Assembly (NCBI RefSeq): GCF_051958935.1
Contig: NZ_JBQCFP010000048.1
Location: 1-25,718 of the forward strand
From: Dokdonella_A sp051958935
Lineage (GTDB): Bacteria > Pseudomonadota > Gammaproteobacteria > Xanthomonadales > Rhodanobacteraceae
DNA: 25,718 bases
Reading direction: 5' to 3'
Part shown: positions 15,903 to 23,186 of the stretch, one piece after another
How the letters are laid out: every line of letters starts with the position of its first letter
Position numbering within the stretch: the stretch's first letter is position 1
The notes under the pieces: model-generated
Told to the model about the DNA's origin: nothing
The model's input: only the letters and a program-made list of their open reading frames with translations
Databases searched by the model: none
Translations under genes and position numbers: made by a program

Positions 15903-16952
15903 ATGAACCTGCACGCCGACATCCGATCCACCGCCGTTTCCGCTGCCGCAGCGCTCGCGCTGCATAGCGATGCGGCATTCGACGTCGTGTTCGCACCGGC
16001 TGAGCCGGTGTCGCTGCGTCTCGGCGAATCGGTGGTGCGCCTCGCGCCGAAGCATGCGCAGGGCGCGCGCGACGTGCGCGTGCGCTGGTCGCTGCACGGC
16101 GCCGTCGATGCGCCGCTCGTGATCGTGCAGGGTGGCATATCGGCCGATCGCCACGTCGCGTCGTCCGGCGACTCGGTCGGTTGGTGGGACGGCATCGTCG
16201 GCGACGACGCCGCGATCGACCTTGGATCTCGCCGCGTGCTGTCGATCGACTGGCTCGCCCGCGCCGACCTCGGCGATGCGCTCGCCGTCGCGAGCGACGA
16301 CCAGGCCGATGCGATCGCCGCCGTGCTCGACGAGCTCGGTGTCCGCCACGCTCATGCGTTCGTCGGCGCGTCCTACGGCGCGATGGTCGGCCTCGCACTC
16401 GCCGCGAGACATGCACATCGCGTCGATCGCCTCGTCGCGATCGCCGGCGCGCACCGCGCGCATCCCCTCAGCGTCGCCGTGCGCAACATCCAGCGCGAAG
16501 TCGTGCGCTTCGCGGCGCGCCATGGCGACGTCGCCGCCGGACTCGATCTCGCGCGCCGCCTGGCGATGACGACGTATCGCGGCGAGCGTGAATTCGCCGA
16601 GCGTTGCGCCGGGGCGCCGCGCGAAGTGGATGGCCGCTTCCGCTTCGCCGAGGAGGACTGGCTCGGCGCCGCCGGCGCGCGCTTCGCGCAGCGCTTCGAT
16701 GCGGAGCGCTTCGTGTCCCTCTCCGAATCGATCGACCTGCACTCCGTCGCTCCCGAACAAGTGCAGGTGCCCACGACCTTGGTCGGCATCGCATCGGACC
16801 GCGTCGTGCCGCTCGCCGACCTGTGCGAACTGCAGCGGCGCTGCGGTGCCGCGGCCACCTTGCACGTGATCGACTCGCGCTACGGCCACGATGCATTCCT
16901 CAAGGAACCCGCCCAGATCGGCGCGCTCCTGCGCGAGGCGCTCGATCCCTGA
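15903..16952 (+). CDS. metX: Homoserine O-acyltransferase, MetX type
   Basis: The product is 349 aa with the alpha/beta-hydrolase fold of the MetX family. The nucleophile elbow is GAS157YGAM, the acid is D299 in ASDRVVPL, and the histidine is H329 in GHDAFL, matching the Ser-Asp-His triad order. MetX enzymes acylate L-homoserine with acetyl- or succinyl-CoA; several gammaproteobacterial members use succinyl-CoA, and I cannot decide the acyl donor from sequence. A MetX-like serine O-succinyltransferase is the main alternative, but the company of metB, hom and a SAM riboswitch favours methionine synthesis. Start ATG 15903 has GGAGA at 15892-15896, buried in the masking stem. First gene of a three-gene operon. 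Confidence 0.85.
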   Translation: MNLHADIRSTAVSAAAALALHSDAAFDVVFAPAEPVSLRLGESVVRLAPKHAQGARDVRVRWSLHGAVDAPLVIVQGGISADRHVASSGDSVGWWDGIVGDDAAIDLGSRRVLSIDWLARADLGDALAVASDDQADAIAAVLDELGVRHAHAFVGASYGAMVGLALAARHAHRVDRLVAIAGAHRAHPLSVAVRNIQREVVRFAARHGDVAAGLDLARRLAMTTYRGEREFAERCAGAPREVDGRFRFAEEDWLGAAGARFAQRFDAERFVSLSESIDLHSVAPEQVQVPTTLVGIASDRVVPLADLCELQRRCGAAATLHVIDSRYGHDAFLKEPAQIGALLREALDP

Positions 16953-16958
16953 AAACCG

Positions 16959-17047
16959 GCGCGATCGACGGATCGATCGCGCGCAAGCGACGTGGCCCCT
17001 GCGTCGCTCGCTGCCAACGGACCGACCCCCGGCCCGTGGATCGGGGG
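16959..17047 (+). promoter_or_regulatory. Three consecutive stem-loops in the metX-metB spacer
   Basis: GCGCGATCGA-CGGA-TCGATCGCGC (16959-16982) is a perfect 10-bp stem. AGCGACG (16986-16992) pairs with CGTCGCT (17002-17008). CCCCCG (17026-17031) pairs with CGGGGG (17042-17047). None is followed by a T-run. They fill most of the 143-nt gap and may set the metX/metB expression ratio by mRNA processing or partial termination. Confidence 0.55.
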
Positions 17048-17095
17048 AGGACATGGCTGCCCTTTCCCGATCACCCGACCCCACCGGAGCCCGTG

Positions 17096-18274
17096 ATGAG
17101 CCCCACCACCTGTACCCGCGCCGTGCGCGCGGGCATCGAATCGGACACGCAGCACGGCGCCGTCGTGCCACCGCTGCACCTCAGCACCAACTACACGTTC
17201 GACGGCTATGGCCGCAAGCGCGCGTACGACTACTCGCGCAGCGGCAATCCCACGCGCGACCAGCTCGCGAACGCGCTCGCCGCGCTCGAACAGGGCGCCG
17301 GCGCGGTCGTCACCGCGAGCGGCATGGCCGCGGTCGCGCTCGTGCTCGAACTCGTACCCGCAGGCGGGCTCGTGCTCGCCGCGCACGACTGTTATGGCGG
17401 CACCTGGCGCCTGCTCGACGCGTGGGCGAAGAAGGGGCGCTTGCGCGTGCGTTTCGCCGATCTCACCGATCCGGCGACGCTCGCCGCGGAACTCGCCGGC
17501 GCACCCGACCTCGTCTGGGTCGAGACACCGTCCAATCCGCTACTGCGCATCACCGACGTGCGCCACGTCGCGCAGGCCGCGCACGCGGCAGGCGCGCGCT
17601 GCGTGGTCGACAACACGTTCCTGTCGCCGGCGCTGCAGCAACCGCTCGTGCTCGGCGCCGACATCGTCGTGCACTCGACCACCAAGTACATCAACGGCCA
17701 CAGCGACGTGGTCGGCGGCGCGGTCGTTGCGCGCGATGCCGAGACCGCACAACGACTCGCCTGGTGGGCGAACTGCATCGGCCTCACCGGTGCACCGTTC
17801 GACAGCTTCCTCACCCTGCGCGGCCTGCGCACGCTCGTGCCTCGCCTGCGCGCGCATGAGGACAACGCCGCGCGCATCGCCGCGCTGCTCGATGCGCATC
17901 CGGCGGTCGGCCGCGTCTACTGGCCGGGCCTGCCCGACCACCCGGGGCATGCCCTCGCGGCGCGCCAGCAGTCCGGCTTCGGCGCGATGCTGAGCTTCGA
18001 GCTGCCTGGCGGTGACGAAGCGATCGCCGCATTCCTCGACGGCCTCGCCTGCTTCTCGCTGGCCGAGTCGCTCGGCGGCGTCGAAAGCCTGATCGCCCAT
18101 CCGGCGACGATGACGCACGCATCGATGGCGCCCGAGGCGCGACACAAGGCCGGCATCAGCGATGCGCTGCTGCGCGTGTCGGTCGGCATCGAAGATGGCG
18201 GGGATCTGTGCGCCGATCTCGAAGCCGCGCTCGCACGCGCCGCCCTGGCGACGCGAAAACAGGTGCGCGCATGA
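17096..18274 (+). CDS. metB: Cystathionine gamma-synthase-like PLP enzyme
   Basis: The product is 392 aa of the Cys/Met-metabolism PLP family. The PLP lysine is K197 in HSTTKYINGHSDVVGG. Other family marks are YDYSRSGNPTRDQLANALAALE near the N-terminus, the stacking tyrosine in HDCYGGTWR (Y100), VWVETPSNPLLRITD, and SLGGVESLIAHPATMTHA near the C-terminus. It should replace the acyl group of O-acyl-homoserine with cysteine to give cystathionine in the cytoplasm. Cystathionine gamma-lyase and O-acylhomoserine sulfhydrylase share these motifs, so the exact reaction rests on context. GGAG at 17086-17089 lies 6 nt before ATG 17096. Its stop overlaps the start of hom. Confidence 0.88.
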   Translation: MSPTTCTRAVRAGIESDTQHGAVVPPLHLSTNYTFDGYGRKRAYDYSRSGNPTRDQLANALAALEQGAGAVVTASGMAAVALVLELVPAGGLVLAAHDCYGGTWRLLDAWAKKGRLRVRFADLTDPATLAAELAGAPDLVWVETPSNPLLRITDVRHVAQAAHAAGARCVVDNTFLSPALQQPLVLGADIVVHSTTKYINGHSDVVGGAVVARDAETAQRLAWWANCIGLTGAPFDSFLTLRGLRTLVPRLRAHEDNAARIAALLDAHPAVGRVYWPGLPDHPGHALAARQQSGFGAMLSFELPGGDEAIAAFLDGLACFSLAESLGGVESLIAHPATMTHASMAPEARHKAGISDALLRVSVGIEDGGDLCADLEAALARAALATRKQVRA

Positions 18275-19422
18275 GCGCGTTGCCCAAGCACGCGGTCGTG
18301 CCGGACGGCGCCGTGCAGCCGACGGCCGCTGCGCGCGCGCGTCACCCCGCGTCCAGCGCGGGCGAAGGGTGCGACACCGCCCTCGTGCTGCTCGGCACCG
18401 GCGTCGTCGGTAGCGCGCTGCTGCGCCTGCTCGCGACCCCGGCGGCCGCGGGCCTGCATCTCGTCGGCGTGGCGAACTCGCGCGTGCAGCACGCGAACGC
18501 GCGCGGCCTCGTGCCGCTGCAGGCCGCGCGCCTGCTCGAAGGCGCGCCACGTGCACGCGACGATGGTGAACTGCTCGCGGCGCTCGCGGCGAGCGGTGCG
18601 GCGCGGCGCATCGTGGTCGATGCGACCGCGTCGGATGCGGTCGCCGCACGCCACGCCGGCTGGCTCGCACGCGGTCTCGACGACGTCAGCGCGAACAAGG
18701 CCGTGCTCGGCGGCTCGTATGCGGGCTTCCGCGACCTCCGTCGCGCCGGCGCGGCGGGCAACGCGGTCTACGGCGATGCGGCGACGGTCGGCGCCGGGCT
18801 GCCGGTGCTGTCGACCTTGCGCCGGCTGCGCGACTGCGGCGATCGCCTCGTCGCGCTCGAGGGCGTGTTTTCCGGAACCCTGTCGTGGCTGTTCAACCAC
18901 TACGACGGCAGCCGACCGTTCTCGCACCTCGTGCGCGAAGCGCGCGCGCTCGGCTACACCGAACCCGATCCGCGCATCGATCTCGCCGGCACCGATGTCG
19001 CGCGCAAGCTGCTCATCCTCGCGCGCAGCGCCGGGCACGCGATCGATGCCGACGAGGTCGCGATCGAGAGCCTCGTGCCGGACGCGCTGCGCGAAGTCGA
19101 CGTCGCGACGTTCCTGATCCGCCTCGGCGAGTTCGACGGCGTACTCGAAGCATGTCGCACGCGGGCGGCCGCGGCCGGTCGCGTGCTGCGCTACCTCGCC
19201 TGCATCTGCGACGACGGCAGTGCCCGCGTCGGGCTCGCGGCCGTGGAGCCGACACACCCCGCCGCACGCCTCGCCGGCACCGACAACCTGTTCGCGCTGA
19301 CCACCTCGCGCTACCGCGCCCAGCCGCTCGTGATCAGCGGACCGGGCGCAGGACCGGAGGTCACCGCGCAGGCCTTGCTCGGCGACCTGCTCGCGATCAG
19401 CGGACGGAACGCGCACGTCTAG
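18271..19422 (+). CDS. hom: Homoserine dehydrogenase (no ACT domain)
   Basis: The product is 383 aa. An unconserved N-terminal tail of about 33 residues leads to the Rossmann nucleotide site LGTGVVGSALL (G42-x-G44-x-x-G47). Other family motifs are SANKAVLGG, EGVFSGTLSWLFNHYDG, LGYTEPDPRIDLAGTDVARKL (split here at about 228-250) and SGPGAGPEVTAQALLGDL at the C-terminus. It reduces aspartate semialdehyde to homoserine with NAD(P)H, feeding metX. It resembles the C-terminal half of ThrA/MetL, with no aspartokinase part and no C-terminal ACT domain, so threonine feedback on it is unlikely and SAM control through the operon is the expected regulation. ATG 18271 overlaps the metB stop (ATGA), indicating translational coupling. 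Confidence 0.92.
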   Translation: MSALPKHAVVPDGAVQPTAAARARHPASSAGEGCDTALVLLGTGVVGSALLRLLATPAAAGLHLVGVANSRVQHANARGLVPLQAARLLEGAPRARDDGELLAALAASGAARRIVVDATASDAVAARHAGWLARGLDDVSANKAVLGGSYAGFRDLRRAGAAGNAVYGDAATVGAGLPVLSTLRRLRDCGDRLVALEGVFSGTLSWLFNHYDGSRPFSHLVREARALGYTEPDPRIDLAGTDVARKLLILARSAGHAIDADEVAIESLVPDALREVDVATFLIRLGEFDGVLEACRTRAAAAGRVLRYLACICDDGSARVGLAAVEPTHPAARLAGTDNLFALTTSRYRAQPLVISGPGAGPEVTAQALLGDLLAISGRNAHV

Positions 19423-19491
19423 CGCGTCGGTCCGTGCACAGGGCCGGCAGTGTTCCCTGCGCACCGATGCGACATGAGGAGTGCACGAGCA

Positions 19492-19517
19492 CCGGGCGTG
19501 CGTGATGCACGCGCCGG
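19492..19517. terminator. Weak bidirectional hairpin between hom and the convergent DUF4242-type gene
   Basis: CCGG-GCGTGC pairs with GCACGC-(G)-CCGG around a GTGAT loop, 10 bp with one bulge. There is no T-run. It is the only clear hairpin in the 109-nt gap. Confidence 0.4.
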
Positions 19518-19531
19518 ATGCCCGCGTCGGA

Positions 19532-19894
19532 TCAGCGACCCGTACGTCGATCGCCGCCTTCGGGGTTCAACGTGACCGGCACTTCGGTGACCTTGTCCAC
19601 CGCAATCCCATTGGCGGCGGCCGCATCGCGAATGGCCTTCTCGTTGGGCGCGTCGTACACGCAGTAGGTCGCGGTCCTGTCTTCATTCGCGTACGACATT
19701 TCCCACTTTACGCCGAAGCGCGCGTTGGTGGCGTTGATCTGCTGCTTCCTGGTGGCATCGAGGCCTTCGAGCGCGCCCTTCGGGAAGCTGCGCTCGACGA
19801 TGAAGCGATGGTCGACCGCGGGTGCTGCGGGATCGGCGGCCATGGCGGCGGTGCAGGAGACGAGAAGGGCGAACGACAACGCGTGGATCTTCAT
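19532..19894 (-). CDS. Exported small DUF4242-like protein
   Basis: The product is 120 aa. A signal peptide spans residues 1-20 (SFALLVSCTAAMAA). The mature part resembles DUF4242, a small ferredoxin-like domain described in part as nickel-binding: HRFIVERSFPKGALEGLDA, INATNARFGVKWEMSYAN, TATYCVYDAPNEKAIRDAA, then VDKVTEVPVTLNPE. The domain's role is not established; here it would be periplasmic. ATG 19894 is fixed by AAGGAG 5 nt upstream and by the signal peptide; the frame extends 33 codons further but without a ribosome site. It lies downstream of the propeller gene on the same strand with a hairpin between, and lacks the shared promoter motif and the GFD-type tail of its neighbours. Confidence 0.82.
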   Translation of the reverse strand: MKIHALSFALLVSCTAAMAADPAAPAVDHRFIVERSFPKGALEGLDATRKQQINATNARFGVKWEMSYANEDRTATYCVYDAPNEKAIRDAAAANGIAVDKVTEVPVTLNPEGGDRRTGR

Positions 19895-19999
19895 GGGAAC
19901 TCCTTGGCGAAGGGTGGGTTGCGAGGCAGGAAGCGTGAAGCACGCGCGTCGCGGACGGGTCGAACAAGGCAAGACCGAAGGCGCCGGTCGCACGCCCGC

Positions 20000-20020
20000 C
20001 CGCCGCGACAGGCGCGGCGG
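20000..20020 (-). terminator. Hairpin directly after the propeller gene's second stop
   Basis: CCGCCGCG (20000-20007) pairs perfectly with CGCGGCGG (20013-20020) around ACAGG. On the minus strand it begins 3 nt after the TGA at 20024-20026, and a second short stem (19973-19989) followed by a T-rich TTGCCTTGTT comes next. The position suggests that the transcription unit was built to end after the TGA, not after the earlier TAG. Confidence 0.5.
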
Positions 20021-20023
20021 CGG

Positions 20024-20155
20024 TCAGCCGCCTTTCTCGAGGCCGTCGACGAAGATCGGGTCGGCCAAGGTGAACTGGCTCATCGCGATCGGCGTGTCGT
20101 TGACCTCCACGCTCGCGACGACGTCGTCCGCGTCGGCGACGATGTCGATGAAGTG
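20024..20155 (-). pseudogene. In-frame 43-codon continuation of the propeller gene beyond TAG, carrying the tail motif
   Basis: Read in the same frame past the TAG, 43 codons run to TGA at 20024-20026. They complete the last blade (HFIDIVADADD, then VVASVEVNDTPIAM) and end DPIFVDGLEKGG, which matches the tail of the two beta-helix proteins nearby (PPIFANGFD and SIMADGFEIVD). Only one of the 43 codons (AAA) ends in A or T, so the stretch evolved as coding sequence. Either a point mutation or base error created the TAG (TAC, CAG or GAG are one step away), or the TAG is read through. Confidence 0.8.
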
Positions 20156-21154
20156 CTACTGGTTGTTGCTGTTGTCGACGGCGAGCAGGCGCGTGCCGTC
20201 CGGGGAGACCGCCACGCCTTGCACGGCGTCGATCGCATCGTCCTCGATCACGTCGACGATGGGGTTCTGCGTGACGTCCTCGATACGCGTGAGGTCGAGC
20301 ACGACGATGCTGCCGAACGCATTGCCGACGTAGGCACGCTTGCCGGACGGTGCAATCGCGATGCCGTTCAACGTGGACTGGCCGAGCGCCGCATTGCGGA
20401 CGACCGTCATCGCCGCGGTGTTGACGACGGTCACGCTGCCTTCGCTGCGGTTCGCCACGTAGGCGCGCGTGCCGTTCGGGCTCACCGCGACCGAGACGGG
20501 ATTGGCGCTGTCGTTGTCCTCCTCGCCGACCACGACGCAGTCGCCGTCGGCCACCCTGGCCGGCGGCGAGACGAGGTTGATGCGGCAAAGGCGGTGATTG
20601 ACGGAGGTGTCGGTCACGTAGGCGCGCGTGCCGGTGAGGTTGAGCGCGAGGCCGCTCGGGCTCGCCAACCGGGTGCCCGAGAGCGAGGAGAAGTCCACAT
20701 CGGTGACGGTATTCATCGCCGTATCGATGATCGACATGCCGGAGCTGGCGAGATTGGCGACGTAGACGTGCTTGCCACTCGGGTCCACCGCGATGCCGCG
20801 CGGATTCGATCCGACGAGGTACGCGTGCAGCGTCGCGCCGGTCGATGCGTTGATCTGGAACACGGTTTCGTTGCCTTGGTCGGCGACGTACAGCATGCCG
20901 TCCCTGCGACTCACGGCCGCGCTGTAGAACAACGTGGTGTTCGCCGTGCCCGTCACCGTGATCGTGCCCGGTGTCGCGGCGGTGTCGGACAGGTCGACGA
21001 CCGAAACGGTGTGCTCCGTGGTCGACGGGATGTACGCATACGGACCCGCGGCGAAGGCGGGCGAGCAGGGCAGCGTGAACACGCAAGCCAGTGCGAGAGG
21101 CTTCCACGCCGTTCGATGCGTATCCGGTCGGCGGTTCGGGGTGACGGTGTGCAT
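20156..21154 (-). CDS. Exported YVTN-type beta-propeller protein, stopped early by TAG
   Basis: The product is 332 aa up to TAG (20156-20158). A long signal peptide ends near residue 36 (PCSPAFAAG). The rest is a run of about 40-residue YncE/YVTN propeller blades, each with motifs such as GIAVDPSGKHVYVAN, SVAVSPNGTRAYVAN, GIAIAPSGKRAYVGN and GVAVSPDGTRLLAVDNSNNQ. The last one should continue into a further strand, which is coded just after the TAG (see the entry at 20024-20155). Such propellers are secreted or surface proteins that bind ligands or proteins; no catalytic site is visible. ATG 21154 has AAGGAG 7 nt upstream. It is divergent from the first beta-helix gene, and both share the promoter-like motif described at 21189 and 21274. 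Confidence 0.85.
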   Translation of the reverse strand: MHTVTPNRRPDTHRTAWKPLALACVFTLPCSPAFAAGPYAYIPSTTEHTVSVVDLSDTAATPGTITVTGTANTTLFYSAAVSRRDGMLYVADQGNETVFQINASTGATLHAYLVGSNPRGIAVDPSGKHVYVANLASSGMSIIDTAMNTVTDVDFSSLSGTRLASPSGLALNLTGTRAYVTDTSVNHRLCRINLVSPPARVADGDCVVVGEEDNDSANPVSVAVSPNGTRAYVANRSEGSVTVVNTAAMTVVRNAALGQSTLNGIAIAPSGKRAYVGNAFGSIVVLDLTRIEDVTQNPIVDVIEDDAIDAVQGVAVSPDGTRLLAVDNSNNQ

Positions 21155-21188
21155 GGGCAATCTCCTTGTGCGGAATGCGCAAGGGCAG

Positions 21189-21215
21189 AACGCAATGCGA
21201 TCGGCGGACACGCCA
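21189..21215 (-). promoter_or_regulatory. Promoter-like motif, copy A (propeller gene)
   Basis: On the minus strand TGGCGTGT begins at 21215 and TGCGTT ends at 21189, with N11-A-N between. TGGCGTGT begins 61 nt before ATG 21154. This is one of four copies with identical internal spacing. Confidence 0.65.
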
Positions 21216-21273
21216 CCGGGACGGCGCGATCGCCTCGCGCGACGGATCGGTGTCGATCCATGCCTCATCCGCC

Positions 21274-21300
21274 TGGCGTGTCCGCGCACCGCAATGCGTT
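21274..21300 (+). promoter_or_regulatory. Promoter-like motif, copy B (first beta-helix gene)
   Basis: TGGCGTGT at 21274-21281 and ATGCGTT-type end at 21295-21300 (TGCGTT), with the same 27-nt span as copy A. It begins 61 nt before ATG 21335. Copies A and B face away from each other, 58 bp apart. Confidence 0.65.
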
Positions 21301-21334
21301 TGCGAGGACGTATCCCCACCACCAAGGCTTTCGA

Positions 21335-23122
21335 ATGCGTCTCGTCCACCTGCTGCTCCCCGCGATCGCTCTCGCGTTCGCGTCTGCCGCATCCGCGGCT
21401 CCCCTGACCGTCGGTGACGGCTGCCAGTACTCGCAACTGCAGGCGGCGATCGACGCCACGCACGGCACGACGAACGAGATCCACATCCGCGCGAACTACC
21501 ACGGCAAGCCCGTGCGCATCTCGAACAAGCGCCTGTACATCTGGGGCGGTTACGCCAACTGCAACGATGCGCAGCCGATCCCGTACACGGGCAACCCCGA
21601 CGACCTGTCGTTCCTCGACGGCGCGCTCGACGGCAGCGACAAGCCGGTGATCGTGATCGATGGCCGCGCGAACGTGAACCTGCGCAACATCCTCGTCATG
21701 AACGCGCACAACGCCGGCAACAAGGGCGGCGCGATCGGTTTCGTCAGCAGCGGCGACGAGTCGAGCCTGTTCACCGAGTCGGTCGTCCTGCTCGGCAACG
21801 TCGCCGGCTACGGTGGCGGCATCTACTTCCGCGGCGCAGCGACGAGCAGTCGCCTGACCCTCGGGCGGTACACTCTGATCCAGAGCAACCGTGCGATGCA
21901 CACCGGCGGCGGCCTGCAATTGGAAGGCAACGTGCACCTCGTCGCCAACGACGAGGGCACGATCGCCGACAACACCGCGCGCAACGACGTGGCTGACTTC
22001 GACAGCGGTGGCGGCCTGCAGCTCGAGGACGATGTGGTCGCGGACATCGGCTCGCCCGGGATCAACGGCCTGCCGTTCCTCGATCGCAACCATTCCTTCA
22101 ATGGCGCGGGCGTAGCGATGAAGGACGCGGCGCGCGCGAACCTCTACTCGACGGTCGCCGGGGCGCCGCTGCGCATCGCCTACAACGATGCGGCGAACGA
22201 AGGCGGCGCGTTGTGGCTCGACGGCAATGACGTCCGCCTGTGCATGGCCGGCGTTCGCGTCCATGACAACCTGGCTGCCGATGGGCCGATGTTGCGCGCG
22301 ACGTCGTCCTTGGGCCGAAACGCGTCCATCGCGATCGGAACCGATTGCGGCATCCCCGGGGAAGTCGCGTGCCAGCCCGGCGCCGCCTGCAACCTCTTCG
22401 ACGGCAATGCGGCGTCATGGAGCGAAGGCCGCCTCTTCCGGACCCAAGGCGCCGCCCCCACGGTGATCTCCCACGCGCGCTTCGCGAACAATGCGGGCGG
22501 TTACCTCATGGAACTGGCGACGGCCGCCGGCGCGAGCGTGAACGTGACGACATCGGCGATGGTTCACAACCGTCTCGCCTACGGAGTGCTGAACCTCGGC
22601 GGTTCGGATGTCGCGACCATCCGCTCCTCGACGATCGCGGGGAACTCCGTCGGCGCGCGATTCGCCGATGCACCGGAGCCGCCTTTGCCATCGGCGCTCT
22701 CGCAGCAGACGATCTTCATGGAAAACGGCGTGCAGGCGTACTTCACCGGCACGATCCTGTGGCAACCCGGAACATCACCGTTCGAACGAGCCGGTACCGC
22801 CGCGAAGGCGAACCTCTACGACGTCGTGGTCAACGGCCCCGAAATCCTCAATCCGACCTACTTCTCGGCGTTCGTGCGCGTGAGTGGGTCGGACCCGCAG
22901 TTCGTCGACCCCCAGCTGGCGTGGGATTTACATCTGCGCCCGACGTCGCCCGCGATCGATGCCGCGCCCGCGGAGAGCTGCCCCGAAGCCGTCGACCTCG
23001 ACGGCCTCGCCCGCCCGCTCGACATGCCGCAGGTCGCGGGCATCGGTCCGTGCGACATCGGCGCCTACGAGGTGCAGAGCATCCCGCAGGAACCGCCGAT
23101 ATTCGCGAACGGCTTCGACTAG
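21335..23122 (+). CDS. Exported beta-helix protein, choice-of-anchor Q-like, with PIFANGFD tail
   Basis: The product is 595 aa. A signal peptide spans residues 1-22 (ends SAASAA). The mature protein opens with VGDGCQYSQLQAAIDATHG, a start typical of pectate-lyase-like right-handed beta-helix surface proteins. It then runs through repeats of the GGGIYF / GGGLQLE / GGALWLDGN kind with N-rich turns (polymorphic-outer-membrane-protein-like). It closes with SPAIDAAP, DLDGLARPLDMP and CDIGAYEVQ, which I recognise as the choice-of-anchor Q end pattern, and finally PPIFANGFD. It is probably surface-attached or secreted; no catalytic site is seen. ATG 21335 has AAGG 7 nt upstream. The gene just downstream is a paralogue that aligns over its whole length. 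Confidence 0.87.
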   Translation: MRLVHLLLPAIALAFASAASAAPLTVGDGCQYSQLQAAIDATHGTTNEIHIRANYHGKPVRISNKRLYIWGGYANCNDAQPIPYTGNPDDLSFLDGALDGSDKPVIVIDGRANVNLRNILVMNAHNAGNKGGAIGFVSSGDESSLFTESVVLLGNVAGYGGGIYFRGAATSSRLTLGRYTLIQSNRAMHTGGGLQLEGNVHLVANDEGTIADNTARNDVADFDSGGGLQLEDDVVADIGSPGINGLPFLDRNHSFNGAGVAMKDAARANLYSTVAGAPLRIAYNDAANEGGALWLDGNDVRLCMAGVRVHDNLAADGPMLRATSSLGRNASIAIGTDCGIPGEVACQPGAACNLFDGNAASWSEGRLFRTQGAAPTVISHARFANNAGGYLMELATAAGASVNVTTSAMVHNRLAYGVLNLGGSDVATIRSSTIAGNSVGARFADAPEPPLPSALSQQTIFMENGVQAYFTGTILWQPGTSPFERAGTAAKANLYDVVVNGPEILNPTYFSAFVRVSGSDPQFVDPQLAWDLHLRPTSPAIDAAPAESCPEAVDLDGLARPLDMPQVAGIGPCDIGAYEVQSIPQEPPIFANGFD

Positions 23123-23127
23123 TCGCA

Positions 23128-23154
23128 TGGCGTGTGCGCGAACCCGATTGCGTT
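23128..23154 (+). promoter_or_regulatory. Promoter-like motif, copy C (second beta-helix gene)
   Basis: TGGCGTGT at 23128-23135 and TGCGTT at 23149-23154, same spacing as the other copies. It begins 5 nt after the stop of the first beta-helix gene and 59 nt before ATG 23187, so the second paralogue probably has its own promoter despite a gap of only 64 nt. Confidence 0.65.
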
Positions 23155-23186
23155 CTGAGGACTACGCCAACGAAATATGCCCCCCC

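Noticed and set aside
15167..16195. 342-codon minus-strand frame across the riboswitch
   Set aside because: It is antisense to the SAM-I aptamer and metX, with Ser/Arg-rich translation and no ribosome site.
19481..21334. Long N-terminal extension of the first beta-helix frame
   Set aside because: It is antisense to the DUF4242-like and propeller genes. The signal peptide at 21335 and the promoter motif 61 nt before it fix the true start.
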